A stretch of DNA of 64,000 bases from Rhizophagus clarus (taxonomy: Eukaryota > Glomeromycota > Glomeromycetes > Glomerales > Glomeraceae), in the NCBI GenBank assembly GCA_015698045.1, contig BLAL01000199.1, forward strand, positions 62,001 through 126,000. Direction: 5' to 3'. Below are positions 24,943 to 36,979 of the stretch, in pieces (position 1 is the first letter of the stretch; the number at the start of each line of letters is the position of its first letter). Position numbers and translations under genes: made by a program. The notes under the pieces were generated by a model. The model did no database searches and was not told where the DNA came from. It was given only the letters and a program-made list of their open reading frames with translations.

Positions 24943-25793
24943 AATTGTGAGAAGTAATAAAGAAATACTTAGGAAAGAAGATTCCAAACTAAATTAATTT
25001 ATAAAGATCATTCGTGGATGTCCGGAGATAAGAATTGTTTCACAGCATGACTTTAACCAAATTTAACTGTGTGAGAGAGATGTGATAAATAGCCAAATAT
25101 GGATAAAATTATAATTGTCACTCGACTATTCATCATCACACATGACATCTTGCGCTTTTTTTAAATTGTTGGATAATAAACCAATCTAATAGTAAATTCT
25201 AGTTTAATGATTTAATACTATCATTTAATAATTTGTCTGATTCATCCCAATATCGTGGGCCACAGTTCCCCCCAAGCCTCTATAATTTGCAAGATATCCG
25301 GGATACTGTGCCCGCGATATACGGTAATAAATACACGCTGTTGTTGAAATTGAAAAGTAAATGACGTTCCAAATGGTTATATATTTTTACTTAGGAACTA
25401 TTTTTCAAAAAAATTCAGTTGGTCCCTTTTCTCAACACTCCTCCTAATATGAAATTCGAACCGAACGATCTTGTATATAAATAAAGGATATTTTTTAATA
25501 CATGCAATAATGTATAAGTATCATGTATGCAATGTTCCTTAGGAATTTGAATCTCAACTTATGACATCATATAAATAAATCATTCTGTGCCGCTTTCTAT
25601 TATGAAAACGTCATATTTCCATCATTTGACTAAAAGCTTTAAAATCGAATAACAAATTGGGTCTTCCTTTACCCCACATTTTTTTAGTTTGTTTATTTCG
25701 TGAATAAACAAACTTTTGGCGGGTAATTTATTGAATTTTTGATTTCAATTCTGTGCGTTTTAGGTTACTTCCTAAAATTTCTAAAATTCCTAA
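24943..25793. other. Intergenic region left of the transposon
   Basis: Upstream of the CNNM-like gene. A short GC-richer inverted repeat lies at 25247-25325 (listed separately). Otherwise featureless up to the transposon's CTAA target site at 25790-25793. Confidence 0.45.
25247..25325. repeat. Short inverted repeat, possible MITE remnant
   Basis: The left arm reads ATATCGTGGGCCACAGT and the right arm, inverted, ATATCGCGGGCACAGT, around a roughly 40 bp loop. Termini resembling CACAGTATCCCGGATATC recall pogo/Tigger-type ends, but I find no clear TA duplication. It could also be a structured RNA or a protein-binding palindrome. Confidence 0.35.
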
Positions 25794-28700
25794 CAGTCGG
25801 TGGTCATGTCAGGGATCGGCATGGGGAGTCTATTTTAATTATATGATCGACATCCATATTGAACACTTTTTGTAAATCGGTTTTTAGACTAAAAAAAAAA
25901 ATGCTACATAATAACTTATGCTTAAATTTTACACACAATTTCACATTATGCCGAACTTATAAAATATCAATTTTTATTATGATTGAACAATTATTGAATA
26001 ACTTTTACTATAGACAACCTATTTGGCGAACAAAAAATTGCCAAACTTGACAATATTCCAACATACAAAAATGTTGTTTAACCATGGTTCGTAACACTAG
26101 GAAAAGCGTTGCAATGAGATAAAAAAAGATCATTTTTGTCTTCATTTTGGTAAAAGTAGTCTTAAATAACTTGCATCTCAAGTTCCAAATTGCCTATTTT
26201 TTGACAAAACAAAATTGCTAATGTCAGAACAAGAATACGAAATTTCCTCTCCTCCACCTTCTCTATTTTTTGTGAACTTGTCAGACGAATACAACGGTGA
26301 AACAAGCAGTAATGAAGAGTTTGAACAAGAAGAATTTTCATTAGGAGACAATAATAGTATTAGTGATATAGACTCTGAAGACTTTGAAGAAAATGAGAAA
26401 CGTGACTATGAAACATTTGAAAAAGAAGAAATTATAGAACATTTGGAAAATATAGAACTTACTCCATGTGTAATCGTTGATTTTGTTAATGGTAAAATTC
26501 AGCGATGTGAAGATTCAACGAAATTAAGACCATTATACAATTTATTTGGTACATGGCAAGTTGATAGAAATGCAATTAAAGAAGTTGATGGCATTTTACC
26601 AAGATTGGGGGTGTGTGATTCTCATTTTCAATTTGATAACAAATATTTACATAAATCACAGAATAAAAAATTGAAAGATTTTAATCAAGGAATTATTCAA
26701 TGGCGTCGGTGTATTTTTTGTGACAAATATGTGACTTATTTTTCGCGAGGTGCAGGATGCAATATACATTCTTGGAATTTGAATGGCCAAAATATTCAAG
26801 TAGCTTGCAATGGTCAATTTGCGTGCGAAGCATTAAAAACGTGTCCATCTTTATGCGTACGTGCATTTGATATTACAAAACCTCGATGTATTTGTTGTTC
26901 ATGTTACGAAGATTTGGGTGGGCACATTCATCATCGTCCTGGAAGAGGAAAAAAGGCAACAACATGTATTACCGAAAATTCACATGAGAAAGATATAACA
27001 AAAGGACTCGAATTTTTAGGCGATTGGTTAATTAACATTGCACAAACAGGACATGATGAAATTAAAAAAGATCTGTTAATCGAGGCATTCAAAACTTTTC
27101 TTCCTTTTGTTAATAAATTGTCTACCATGCCCAGTGAAACAGATTCTCAAACCACTAATACGTCAACAAATCAGGAAATCTATCTAAATGAAGCACCTAG
27201 CCTATTTATGATAAAGACAGTTTTTATAGAAACTTCTAAAAAAAATAAGAAAAAAAGAAATGAAAAAATTTTGGAAATAAGCGACTTTAAGGTAATATGC
27301 TATGTATTTTGTCCTAGTCAAATAAGCAATTAGCATCTATAGAGGAAAAATTTCGATTATTTGTAACTTTTTTTTCAGGAATTTGGACGTGAATTCGGAC
27401 AAAAATTATGGAACTCACGATCAGATATCAACTCAAAAAAATCTGCGTTAGAATCTCCAAAAACTATCCAGGAATATTGTGATGGATTTCCCGAATTTTT
27501 AAACAATTTCTTCACTGGAATAATTGATGAATTGTATCAAAAAAAGAACGCAATATGCAACTGGCAGCGAAAAAGACGTAACAACTTACCAAAAACTACA
27601 TCTTCCGAACAGATAATGAAAATCGTGACATTCATCACATCTATACTTTTAGGAATCGCCTTTCCTCACCTGAAAATTTGGATTCCTCGAGTTTTGGCCA
27701 GCCTTGGTCGTATGCCACGATTATTGGGTTCCTTTCGACGGTTGCTAACAGTTTGTCATGTAACATCACACAGTGACCGACATGAACGAAAGCTTGCAAA
27801 AGTCCGAATGGAAAAATCAAATCCAGCAAGCCGTCTCATTCAAGGTAACAATGTTTGGAATTTAGCAACCATCGATAACATTGACTTTAAGGAAAAGAGC
27901 TTCAAGTTTGGCAATATTTATGATGTTACACGTGATAATTCACACGCCACTCTAAGAATGGTGTTTCAAGCTCAATTGCCAATCGAAATAGAAACTGGTC
28001 CAGAGGAAGTTATCGAATTGACAGCTGAAACTTCGTTATTTGGTATGAATCAGGGTATTGATGGAACGTTAACTATGTTTCGGCAAGTCATTTATGAATT
28101 GCTAGATTTTAAAAACATCAATGAAGAATTAGTTTACAAGACAAATTTCGATGCAGAAACCATAAAAAACATTATACTTACTAGATTAGATCGTGGATGT
28201 TGTGGACCTTCTCCTAACATTGTAATCTTGGAACCAGGTGCCAGTCCAAATTCAGATGAAGAGATTTTACGCGTGGCTGAAATGTACAAAGATGACTTTG
28301 CGTTAGAAAGTCATTCTTTTCTGGACATTGTTGCAGATGAAGCTATCTTTCGTCGATTAATCAAATGTCGGGCAAAATGGCCAAATATAAGGCCTCTCCT
28401 TGGACAATGGCACACGTCAAAGGATTTTTGCTCTGTTTTATTGGTTTTATTTTCTAGTTACGGTTTACTAAGTTTAGCATCGCGTTTAGGCGTTCGTTTC
28501 TTAGACAAATTTGAATCTGTAGTTGACTATCGTTCAACCGCAAGAGTACTCGATCTTTTATGGGTCGCAGTCGGAATATCCATTAGTATCTATATTACCA
28601 AAAAAGGAATATCTTTTAACGAAATAATGGATAGTGAAAACGGCTCACACATTTGTCTCAAGGTATATATTTTATTGGATAATATTTTACAGTATTTTTA

Positions 28701-30339
28701 ATGAAAAGAAGCACTTAATTTAGCTATTGTTAAACTAGTTTTTTGTTTTATTTATTTAAAAATATGTATTATTACAAATGAAAAATAAAGTCAATATTGA
28801 GCACTATTACAATTATAAACAAAAAATTTTATTAAAATTTACATACATTAGGTGTGGTATCTATATTATGAATGGGCTGGAATATGGAAGGCACACCGAA
28901 TGGGAATGCGTGTAGGAAACTTTGATTTACAACAAAATTCATTGTCTGCAGCGGGACCCCTTTATGCAAGCGCAGCTAAATCAAACTACACAACGGCCAT
29001 AGCTCATTATCTCAGTATCATAGCCGCTCATCCCAAACTAGAAGAAAAACTGCGTTATTGTGGTGCATTTAAGATTCCCCATGACATTGACGAAGATCCT
29101 AACAATGTACGCCATGTTTGTTTTGGATTTGATGAAGCTTTGGAAACCTTTGGCGTAAGATTCATCAAGCAGAATGTTAGTGGAAACATATTTGATGAGA
29201 AGAATCTTAGGGATCAAATAAAAGCTTCCCAAGATGAAAGAGAGAGAATAGATTTACTAATGAGCGAATACCTTGATGATTATTCGGTGTCACATAGTGA
29301 ACGGGCTGTCAAGTCACGCAAGGAATCTTTATGGGAACTCGTAGATGATCTTGTAACAGTGTTTGGAATGGCTGACCCCTTATCTCACCAACTATTTCAA
29401 GAATATAAACCTACAGAAATGCATCAGGAAGGGCTTAATCGGCTGATTGCTTGTTATCCAGATGGGTTAGAACGAATAAAAGCGGTATATCGTCAAGAAG
29501 TTTTAGAGATAGAACGAAGAAATCCACAGGGTAGAAGGACAATAGGAGTTGTTAGAACAAAACCAAAAGATTATAACAAAAAGAGTGTTGGAAAGAGGAC
29601 GAGAGTGGTGGCAGAAAATTCAAATGAAATATCACCTACTACCGAACCACAACCAAAACGAAGAAAAACAACAGGCACCAAACGCAGAACTACTGAAGAT
29701 GAAACTGCGATCCTTTGTGCATTGAAAATGTACAAAGATAACCTTCCAGATGATGCCATTACTTCCGTTCGTAAGAATTTGTCAGAAGTTTGGACCGTAA
29801 AAAAGGTGCGAGAATGGTGGAATTATCATAAGAACAGGTAGATTGCAAAAATAATTTTGTTACCAGAAAATAAAGAATGTAAATTTTTTTACAATTTTTG
29901 CTAGTTTTCTTCTTTATTTTGTAATTTCTACGAAGATTATACTGGTTAATTAATTAATAAAATGAAAATTAGCTATTTGCCATAAAAAGTACTATTCTAA
30001 CTGCTTTTTATCGACTAAATAAGTTGATTGCGCTTGAAAAAATACACATAATTATGTGTTCAAAATAGCTTTTAAAAAGTATATAAACTTGCATCTCGAG
30101 GTTTAGGTCAAAAAAATAGGGAAAGTTGGCCTAATATAAAGTTTTTATACAAGTGTCATACTGTAGAGAAAAATATTGGAATATGTAGGTAGAAACCGTA
30201 AGAACAAAAGTTCCTTAAGGTTCGTTGGTAAGCGAGTTGAAACAAAATGTCGTTACATTAGACGGTAAATTTCTGATTTTTAACGTTACACAAAATTTTA
30301 ATTAGTGATTGACAGGTGATCTGACATGACCACCGACTG
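25794..30339 (+). mobile_element. Intact-looking 4.55 kb DNA transposon
   Basis: Perfect 19 bp terminal inverted repeats (CAGTCGGTGGTCATGTCAG at 25794-25812, its complement at 30321-30339) bound a 4546 bp element. It is flanked by a 4 bp direct duplication CTAA (25790-25793 and 30340-30343). Subterminal repeats add support: CCTATTTTTTGAC near 26193 recurs inverted near 30105, and ACTTGCATCTC occurs directly near 26170 and 30088. One spliced gene (26221-29841) fills the interior without stops. This argues for a recent insertion. The superfamily is unassigned: 4 bp duplications occur in several cut-and-paste groups. Confidence 0.82.
26221..29841 (+). CDS. Putative transposase, Zn-ligand cluster and homeodomain-like C-terminus
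   Basis: Three exons, 26221-27291, 27379-28662 and 28852-29841, give 1114 aa with no disruption. Residues 1-90 are acidic and disordered. About 163-245 is a Cys/His-rich cluster (RRCIFCDK, a CNIHSW motif, RCICCSCYED, HIHHRPGRG), probably zinc-binding. The central region carries candidate acidic catalytic positions (TIDNID near 505, DIVADEAIF near 673, and a later Glu in GFDEALETFGVRF). The DDE assignment is inference. A basic tract (PKRRKTT) precedes residues 1063-1114, whose last helix (WTVKKVREWWNYHKNR) resembles a homeodomain recognition helix. The protein belongs to a highly repeated family I associate with Rhizophagus genomes. The ATG at 26221 is the first true ATG; the frame is open slightly further upstream. 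Confidence 0.75.
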
Positions 30340-31381
30340 CTAAAATTTAAATAATGACAAACTTTTAATTGGTTCAAGATAATCAAAATCACGAGTTTAA
30401 AAAATTTTTTTTTTTTTTTTTCATTCAAATAACATTGTATTGTTCTTTTCATTGAACGCAAATATAAATATACCGCCAATCAAAATAAAAAACCTGTTAC
30501 AATCGAGTTTAGATCCTTTATTTAATTGGTTAATATTTTAATGTGATTAAATGCGTGATATATTACTGATAAATTGCTGATAGTACGCATTGCTTTATCC
30601 CAAAGTTTATCTTTATTCTAATCAATTTTACCAACTTTCCAACTCGATCTCGTGAAAGCGAAAACACAAGATCAAAAACAAGAAATTAATTCCTTATTTA
30701 ACAATTTTTTTTGGTTTTTTTTTCAAAAAATAAAAATAAAACGCCAAAAGTTTAAAAAGTTTAAATTATTTACAGTTTATTTTACATCAAAAATTTAATT
30801 GGAGAGAGAAAAATTACTCAAATTTTGTAAACTATCTAAACCGGATCTTTCGGGTAATCATTTTCTTAAATATGCACCAAACAAATGAAGATTTAAATTG
30901 TATTGCTTCTTCTTGTGATACCTGTCACTGGAAATGATGTTCTGATGACAATAAATGTTAGTTATTTTAAATTTGGAATCTTGAAAAAAAATCAACGCCA
31001 ATTCGCCAATTACCACTTTAGTTGTAGATTATGCATTTCAAAGACTGTTGATCGTCCTTATTTCAGGAAATAATTTTCGGTGGTATTTGTTTAAATATTA
31101 ACTTTTTCGCTTTGTAGTTAATATTTCTAAAAAAATTTTTTTTTTTTTTTTTTTTTTTAAGGGTCATCAGGGTTTCACCCGATAGCCGCCAGGATTGTTG
31201 TACTTACCGAACGGTGTAAATTGCGTTATTCAAAGTAAGTTTTATTTACGGTTTCCCATGTACTTGTGTTACAACTAAAAGATTTATTACCCCGAGATTT
31301 TTTTTCAAATGAATAACAGTACATCATTTTTTTTTTTTCTTCTTCTTTTCAACACCATTTTATGAAAAAAAAAATAAAATC
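30340..31381. other. Intergenic region right of the transposon
   Basis: AT-rich. A poly-T run at about 31136-31160 is followed by GGGTCATCAGGGTTTCACCC and some GC-richer sequence. Read on the minus strand this looks like the A-tailed 3' end of a retroposon; I could not find target duplications, so it is not annotated as one. Confidence 0.4.
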
Positions 31382-33096
31382 ATGGAAACTCAATCGACTA
31401 TAACTTCCACTTTGAATTCTTTTGGATACCTTTTAAATGAAGGGAATATATTTGACCTTTTACTAGGTAAACCCACCAAAAAGATGGACGAATATAGTGA
31501 TTATAATGAAAAAAATGATAATAATATTAGTAACGATGATAAAAATGATTATGGTGGAGGAAGATATGATACGATCATTCGTGTAGGAACTGAACCTGAT
31601 TTAAAAGAATTTAAAGCTGGATCGATTATATTATGTTCTCGTTCTGAGTATTTTCGTACTGCTTTGTCTTCTGAATGGGCCAGAAAAGAAAACGATATTT
31701 TTATCATTGATAAACCAAATGTTAGACCGATTGTATTTGATATTATTCTCAGGTAAAATTGGAATATAAAGTCACGTGTTTGATCATATTTAACATAACC
31801 AATCATTTTACATTTACGCTTCTCTATTTCCTCAGATATCTATATATTGGTGAGTTAAAGTTGGACAATCTTAATGCCGACGAAATCTATGACTTGTTTA
31901 GTGCAGCAGATGAATTTATGTTAGATGACCTTATCGATAGCATACCAGTTAATGTTGGAGAAAATATGGATTTTTGGCCAGACCAAGAGTGTATTCCAGT
32001 TTTACATTATATTTTTAGAATTGAATCATTTTACAAACTTCGTCGTCATTTGGTCAATAAGATTAACGTTGATCCTAAATGGTTAACTGAAGCCGAAGAT
32101 TTAGGTACATTGGAAGAATCGATCCTCTTCTCCCTTTTACGTCAATATAATTTTAACCTTGAACATAGTGCTCGTTGGGATCTCATTATTAAATGGGGAT
32201 TATTACAAAATCCTTCACTTGATAAGGAAAAATTATCAGAATGGACAGATGAAGATTTCAATTTGCTCGGAAGAACTTTAGGAAATCTTATACCATCAAT
32301 AAATTTCACAGAAATTTCTCGAAATGATATTCATTCAAAAATTCTTCCATATGAAAAAATTTTGTCGCCTCAAGAAATGGATAATTCTGCTTTAAAATGG
32401 TATTTAACAAAACATCAACCAAAAGGATCACAAGGACTAAAAGATTCAAATCTTATAAATCATGTTCATGCAGCACATTTTATTAAATGGATAGGATCTT
32501 TGCATAATCAAGAACTTGAAGAAGAAAAACCAATCAAAACTGCTAGTAGATATAAATTTGATCTTATTTTTCGTTCATCAAGAGATGGGTTTTCGAATTT
32601 CGCAGAAAAATGTAATCAACAAGGACCAACTTTAGCAATTGCAAAAATAGCAGGACAGAGATGTTTAATTGGAGGATTTAATCCTTACGGACTTTTTACG
32701 GATAAGAAAGATCTTCCAGTTCAAGATGGTTTTAACGTAAAAGAAAATTTTATTTTCTTTTTTGATAATCGAGAAAGGGTTTCAAGAAATGTTATGTGTC
32801 CTTTAAATAGATATGATACTTTATATAAACATTTCTTATCAGAAGATGGGCCATGTTTTGGAGATTTAAGGTTAATTTTAAGATATAACAGTGGTTGTTA
32901 TTTACCTTCATATTATTATTCTTATTCTTCTCATATGTATTTTGATATCGAGGAGTGTGAAGTCTTTAGAGTTGTTAAGGTTGATAAAAATAATCCAAGA
33001 CGTAACAGTTACAGTCAACCTTACATTAATGATACTTATGAACATGAGAAAAGTTTATTTGAAGATGGTAAACGTTGTCGTCATTGTAAAAAATAA
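31382..33096 (+). CDS. BTB/POZ and TLDc domain protein, copy 2
   Basis: Two exons, 31382-31752 and 31836-33096, give 543 aa. The BTB domain spans about residues 55-145 (YDTIIRVG, FKAGSIILCSRSEYFRTALSSEW, then YLYIGELKLD after the intron). A BACK-like helical region follows. The TLDc domain covers about residues 390-525 (YKFDLIFRSSRDGFSNFAEKC, CLIGGFNPYGL, ECEVFRVVK). The single intron sits at the same place in the BTB domain as in the paralogue at 12188-13863 (after the ILR/ILK motif). A short Cys/His-containing tail (KRCRHCKK) is unusual for the family. It is probably a cullin-3 adaptor or stress-linked protein; the partner is unknown. Confidence 0.9.
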
Positions 33097-33767
33097 TTAA
33101 TCTTACTTTTTTATTTTTTAAAGTCTGGAATGAACATTTTACTTATTTATATATATATATATATATTTTTTCACACATTTGTATTATAAATCACAGAAAA
33201 AAGAAAGTAATTTATTATTACCTTATTAAAAAAAATTGTAAATAAAATTTATAATCATTTTCACATGATTACATACAGTATATTTTGAATAAATGATACT
33301 GAAGCTGTATTTCGTAAATTTGAAGCATTTATCGATTAACTCTTTTACGAGTAGACTGACGTAAAGATGATAATATTTTTAAGAGTTTCGAAAAAAAAAT
33401 CTCATACTTTATAAACTAAGATTTCTTATCGAGTTTTCGAGCCTGCTATATAATATTAGTAAATAACAAAATAACAAAAATACTAATTTTACTAAATCAT
33501 ATCAGCCCGATATGAAGATTTATGGGCAGTAAAAGATTGACCAGCTTTTTTATTTTATGATTATCTCTAATTGTTCTAATCCTGATTATCATCGACTTCA
33601 AAATCAGATCTTATGATAATATAAATCATATATTAAAAATTTATTGAAGTTTTTGGTTATACACCAGTAACAGATGTTTATAAGAATTTTTTAATAACAT
33701 GAAATTATAAATTCAGAATAATATTAAACTATGTGTATATAAACCAATTTCTTGTTTCTTCTGACAT
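33097..33767. other. Convergent intergenic region
   Basis: Between BTB-TLDc copy 2 and MINPP1-like copy 2. (TA)n at 33149-33167. Nothing else recognised. Confidence 0.5.
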
Positions 33768-35416
33768 TCACAATTCACAAATTTTCTTGAAATTACAATT
33801 TAATTTATCACCTAATAATTCTTTAAATTTACTCAATTCACAATATTTCGAATCACATCCTGGTATTATAACGGGTTTTTCATTGACTAATGTACGGATA
33901 GAAATAGTGGTGCGTTCATTTCTTTCAGAACAAGTATAAACTTCAAAATATATGTTTGATGCAAAATAAAATTGAGTTGAATCTCTAAATTTTCTTTTCA
34001 AAATTTTTTCGGGAAGTGATTTAACAGTTAATGGGGTTTTATCTTCAAATAATCCCTAATAAAATAAAAATTAAATTAATTAATAAAATATTAAATTTTC
34101 AGTTAAAAAAATACTTACTAAAGTTGTTGCAAGGAATCGAAGAGTTTCGGCATGAGCAAAATTTAAATCTGCCTTTAAAGTAGAGTTACCATTTAAATAA
34201 TCTTCTATATTCTTAATAATATTACTAATTAATGAACATCCTAATTTTTTATTTAATTCACTACCATAAGAAAACGAATAATAATTTAATATATCATTAT
34301 AATATTCTAATTCTAATATTTCATTTTTATCAAGTAATGAACACCAAGTGTTTGTTTTACCAAAAATTGCTATAGCAAATGCACATGCTCTGTAAATGGA
34401 ATCTGCATGTTCAGGCAAGAGTTCAGGTGTAATGTCAAATGATTCTGTTATACGTTTAGAAATTTTCGTCATATAGTTTGCATTGAATTCAATTTGTTGT
34501 GCTTCAAGAATTTTATTATTCTTATCCACTATTTCTGCCCAACGTGGACATGCATGATGCATTGCTAATTTTTCATCTTGTGACTAAAGAATATAATTTT
34601 AATAATTAATATTTAATAGAATGTGAATGTCATTTACCATAATCACTTACAGTTGGAACGGAAGTGATGTAAACCGATTGACTATTATCTATTCCTAAAA
34701 TTCCTTCTCTATTAAGTAATCCGAGAGAATATGCAAATCCGGACATCGCAGTTCTGTTAAAACAAAGAATTTTAATATATATATATTTATTTATTTAAAA
34801 TCATTTAAAACTAAATTACTCACCTTGAAACAGCTGTACTTTGAAATTTAATAATATTTGGATCATAAGGTAAAATCTTACTCCAAAATTTATTGTACCG
34901 TTTCTTGGATCTTTTCCCCATAAGATAAAGTTCTTTTTCACCTCTTAAAGCTAACAACCCTTGTTTTAATAACGGAAATGGATTTTCATACTATTTATCA
35001 TATATTTAATATTAGTTAATATTCATTGATTTCAAAAAGATATATATGTAACAAAATGATATTTGCCCATTCTTTTGCGTATGTAACATTATTAAAAATT
35101 TTTTCCAATTCAATAAATCTATTTATATCACCATCAGTAGGATAACGAGTTCCTAAAAAAATATGTATTATTATAAATTAAATAATAATAATATATGCCG
35201 AAAACAATTTTATTTACCATGTCTAGAAACAAGATATAATTGTTGTAATTCACATTCGTTGGGTATTTTAATCGGATTTACCTTGCCAATAAATATAAAT
35301 GGTAAAGTTTTCGTTCCCATATGTCCCTTTATGTTAAAACAATAAGAACATTCCGAATACTGTGCAAATATGAAGAGAGTTAAGCACCATAATAAGATTT
35401 TTTCATGTAATTTCAT
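33768..35416 (-). CDS. MINPP1-like histidine acid phosphatase, copy 2
   Basis: Six exons, 35416-35218, 35152-35067, 34990-34824, 34753-34651, 34583-34119 and 34055-33768, give 435 aa. A signal peptide (about residues 1-24, CLTLFIFAQYSECSYC) predicts secretion. The catalytic RHGTRYP starts at Arg65 and is split by intron 1 after the first base of the Gly codon. The proton-donor motif is the canonical HAE (NFAHAETLRFLATTL). Exons of 167 and 103 nt match copy 1 exactly, but copy 1 lacks intron 1. The second intron is best read with a GC donor (TGG|GCAAAT, 35066) and AG acceptor at 34991; no GT donor there keeps the frame. The product should dephosphorylate inositol polyphosphates. Confidence 0.87.
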
Positions 35417-36979
35417 TTTTCAATATAATTTATAAGAAAAATGAAAATTTTTGCAAAGGAATGAGACATCTCAAAAGGTTGATTTTTTATAAATTCGTAC
35501 AATGCATTGTTGTAGCTTGTATCACCATGTGGCATATTAGTTACTACCGAACCGCGGAGAATCCAATATTTTACGCGTGTTATATTATAAATTTACCTAA
35601 ATTATAAATTAGAATTATAAATTAGAATGTGTCATTTATTTTTCGGTTGTATATTCAAATTAATGGTTTTAACATATAGTTCCGATCAGATAAAAGTGTT
35701 ACATTCGTAAATTTTTTTTAATAAAGTTACGAAGTTTCTTTATACGTGAGATTTTGGTTACACAACATTACAGAACATGAAATTTTTTTTTTTAAAATCA
35801 AAGAATCATGATCTAAAAAAGGGTAATTTATTTTACAACATGAATAATTCTTCGAAATTATCATCCAAAAAAAGTTAGAACACGGAAAAACATCAAAGTT
35901 TCTTTGGGACTTGTAATTAAAATTTACCCACACTATTTGATCTTTATTGTTTATTATTATTATACTAATTATTATTTATTCAATTTATCCTAATTTTTAT
36001 TCATTTAAATCATTATATTTAAAAACTAACGAGTTTTAGATATAATTACAAAGATAGTTACTCTTTTATTCCGTGAAATTTTTCTCATACACAAAAATAA
36101 AGCGTCTTATCATTCATGCATGTGATTCGGATTCCTCTCCGATAAAATTGGCTCAATTAATGCATACATTTATGCAATTTCAGGATCCTTTGTACTTATT
36201 AGAAAAACGCCAACAAAAATAATAAAACGATTATTCCACCTTCTTCCTTTAAATATAATAAAATTAAAAATGAAAGGCAAAAAATTTGCTCATAATAATT
36301 TGCTACTCTGATTTAATTGGTTCGATCAAAACCTACTGCGTCGTTAAAAAATAAAGCGAAACGGTTGGCCTTTTCCTTAAACTCCTTCGTACAATATATG
36401 CTGAGAAATGACGTGTATATAATAACAGATAACTGATATATATTAAGACTTATTAATATTTCTTAATTAATTCTGATATAGACTTTGTAATGCATAAATA
36501 AAAACGCCAATACGCAATTACATAATTTTTTTTTTTTCGACATATAAGAGATGAATATGTACTATTCAGTTAACTTTAAAGTAATATAGACGCGATTCAA
36601 GACTGTGAATGAAAGTTTATCAAGTATTAAATAATGGGAGAAATTTCAGAGAGTAAATAAATATGCAAAATAAATATGTAAATGAATATATAATTATATT
36701 TTTTGAAAGACGAGATATAACTCAAACTTTAGCTTCTATCATGAGGATATCAGATTTAATATATTATAATAAGATTTTTTACAATTGTAGGAAATTATGA
36801 TAAGTTGCTGCGCTATTCGTTTTAGCATGTAATATGTAGTATGCATGCATTTTGTCAGTCGTACAATAAAATTTTAAATACGTAACGAATACGATATAAG
36901 TGTATAAATATCTCTCTCTCTCTTTCAAAATTTTTTCTTCTTCTTTTTACTTAACTCCTTATTATCAGATCTAAAAAAA
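35417..36979. other. Divergent intergenic region
   Basis: About 1.56 kb between the 5' ends of MINPP1-like copy 2 and the Clr2-like gene. No coding frame above background. A CT repeat lies at 36912-36924 just upstream of the Clr2-like ATG. Confidence 0.5.

Noticed and set aside
25859-26050. 63-codon plus-strand frame in the transposon left flank
   Set aside because: Lies in non-coding subterminal sequence; composition is like background and no splice signal links it to the transposase.
31136-31215. Poly-T followed by GGGTCATCAGGGTTTCACCC, resembling an A-tailed retroposon end on the minus strand
   Set aside because: No target-site duplication and no recognisable element body; left as a remark in the intergenic entry.
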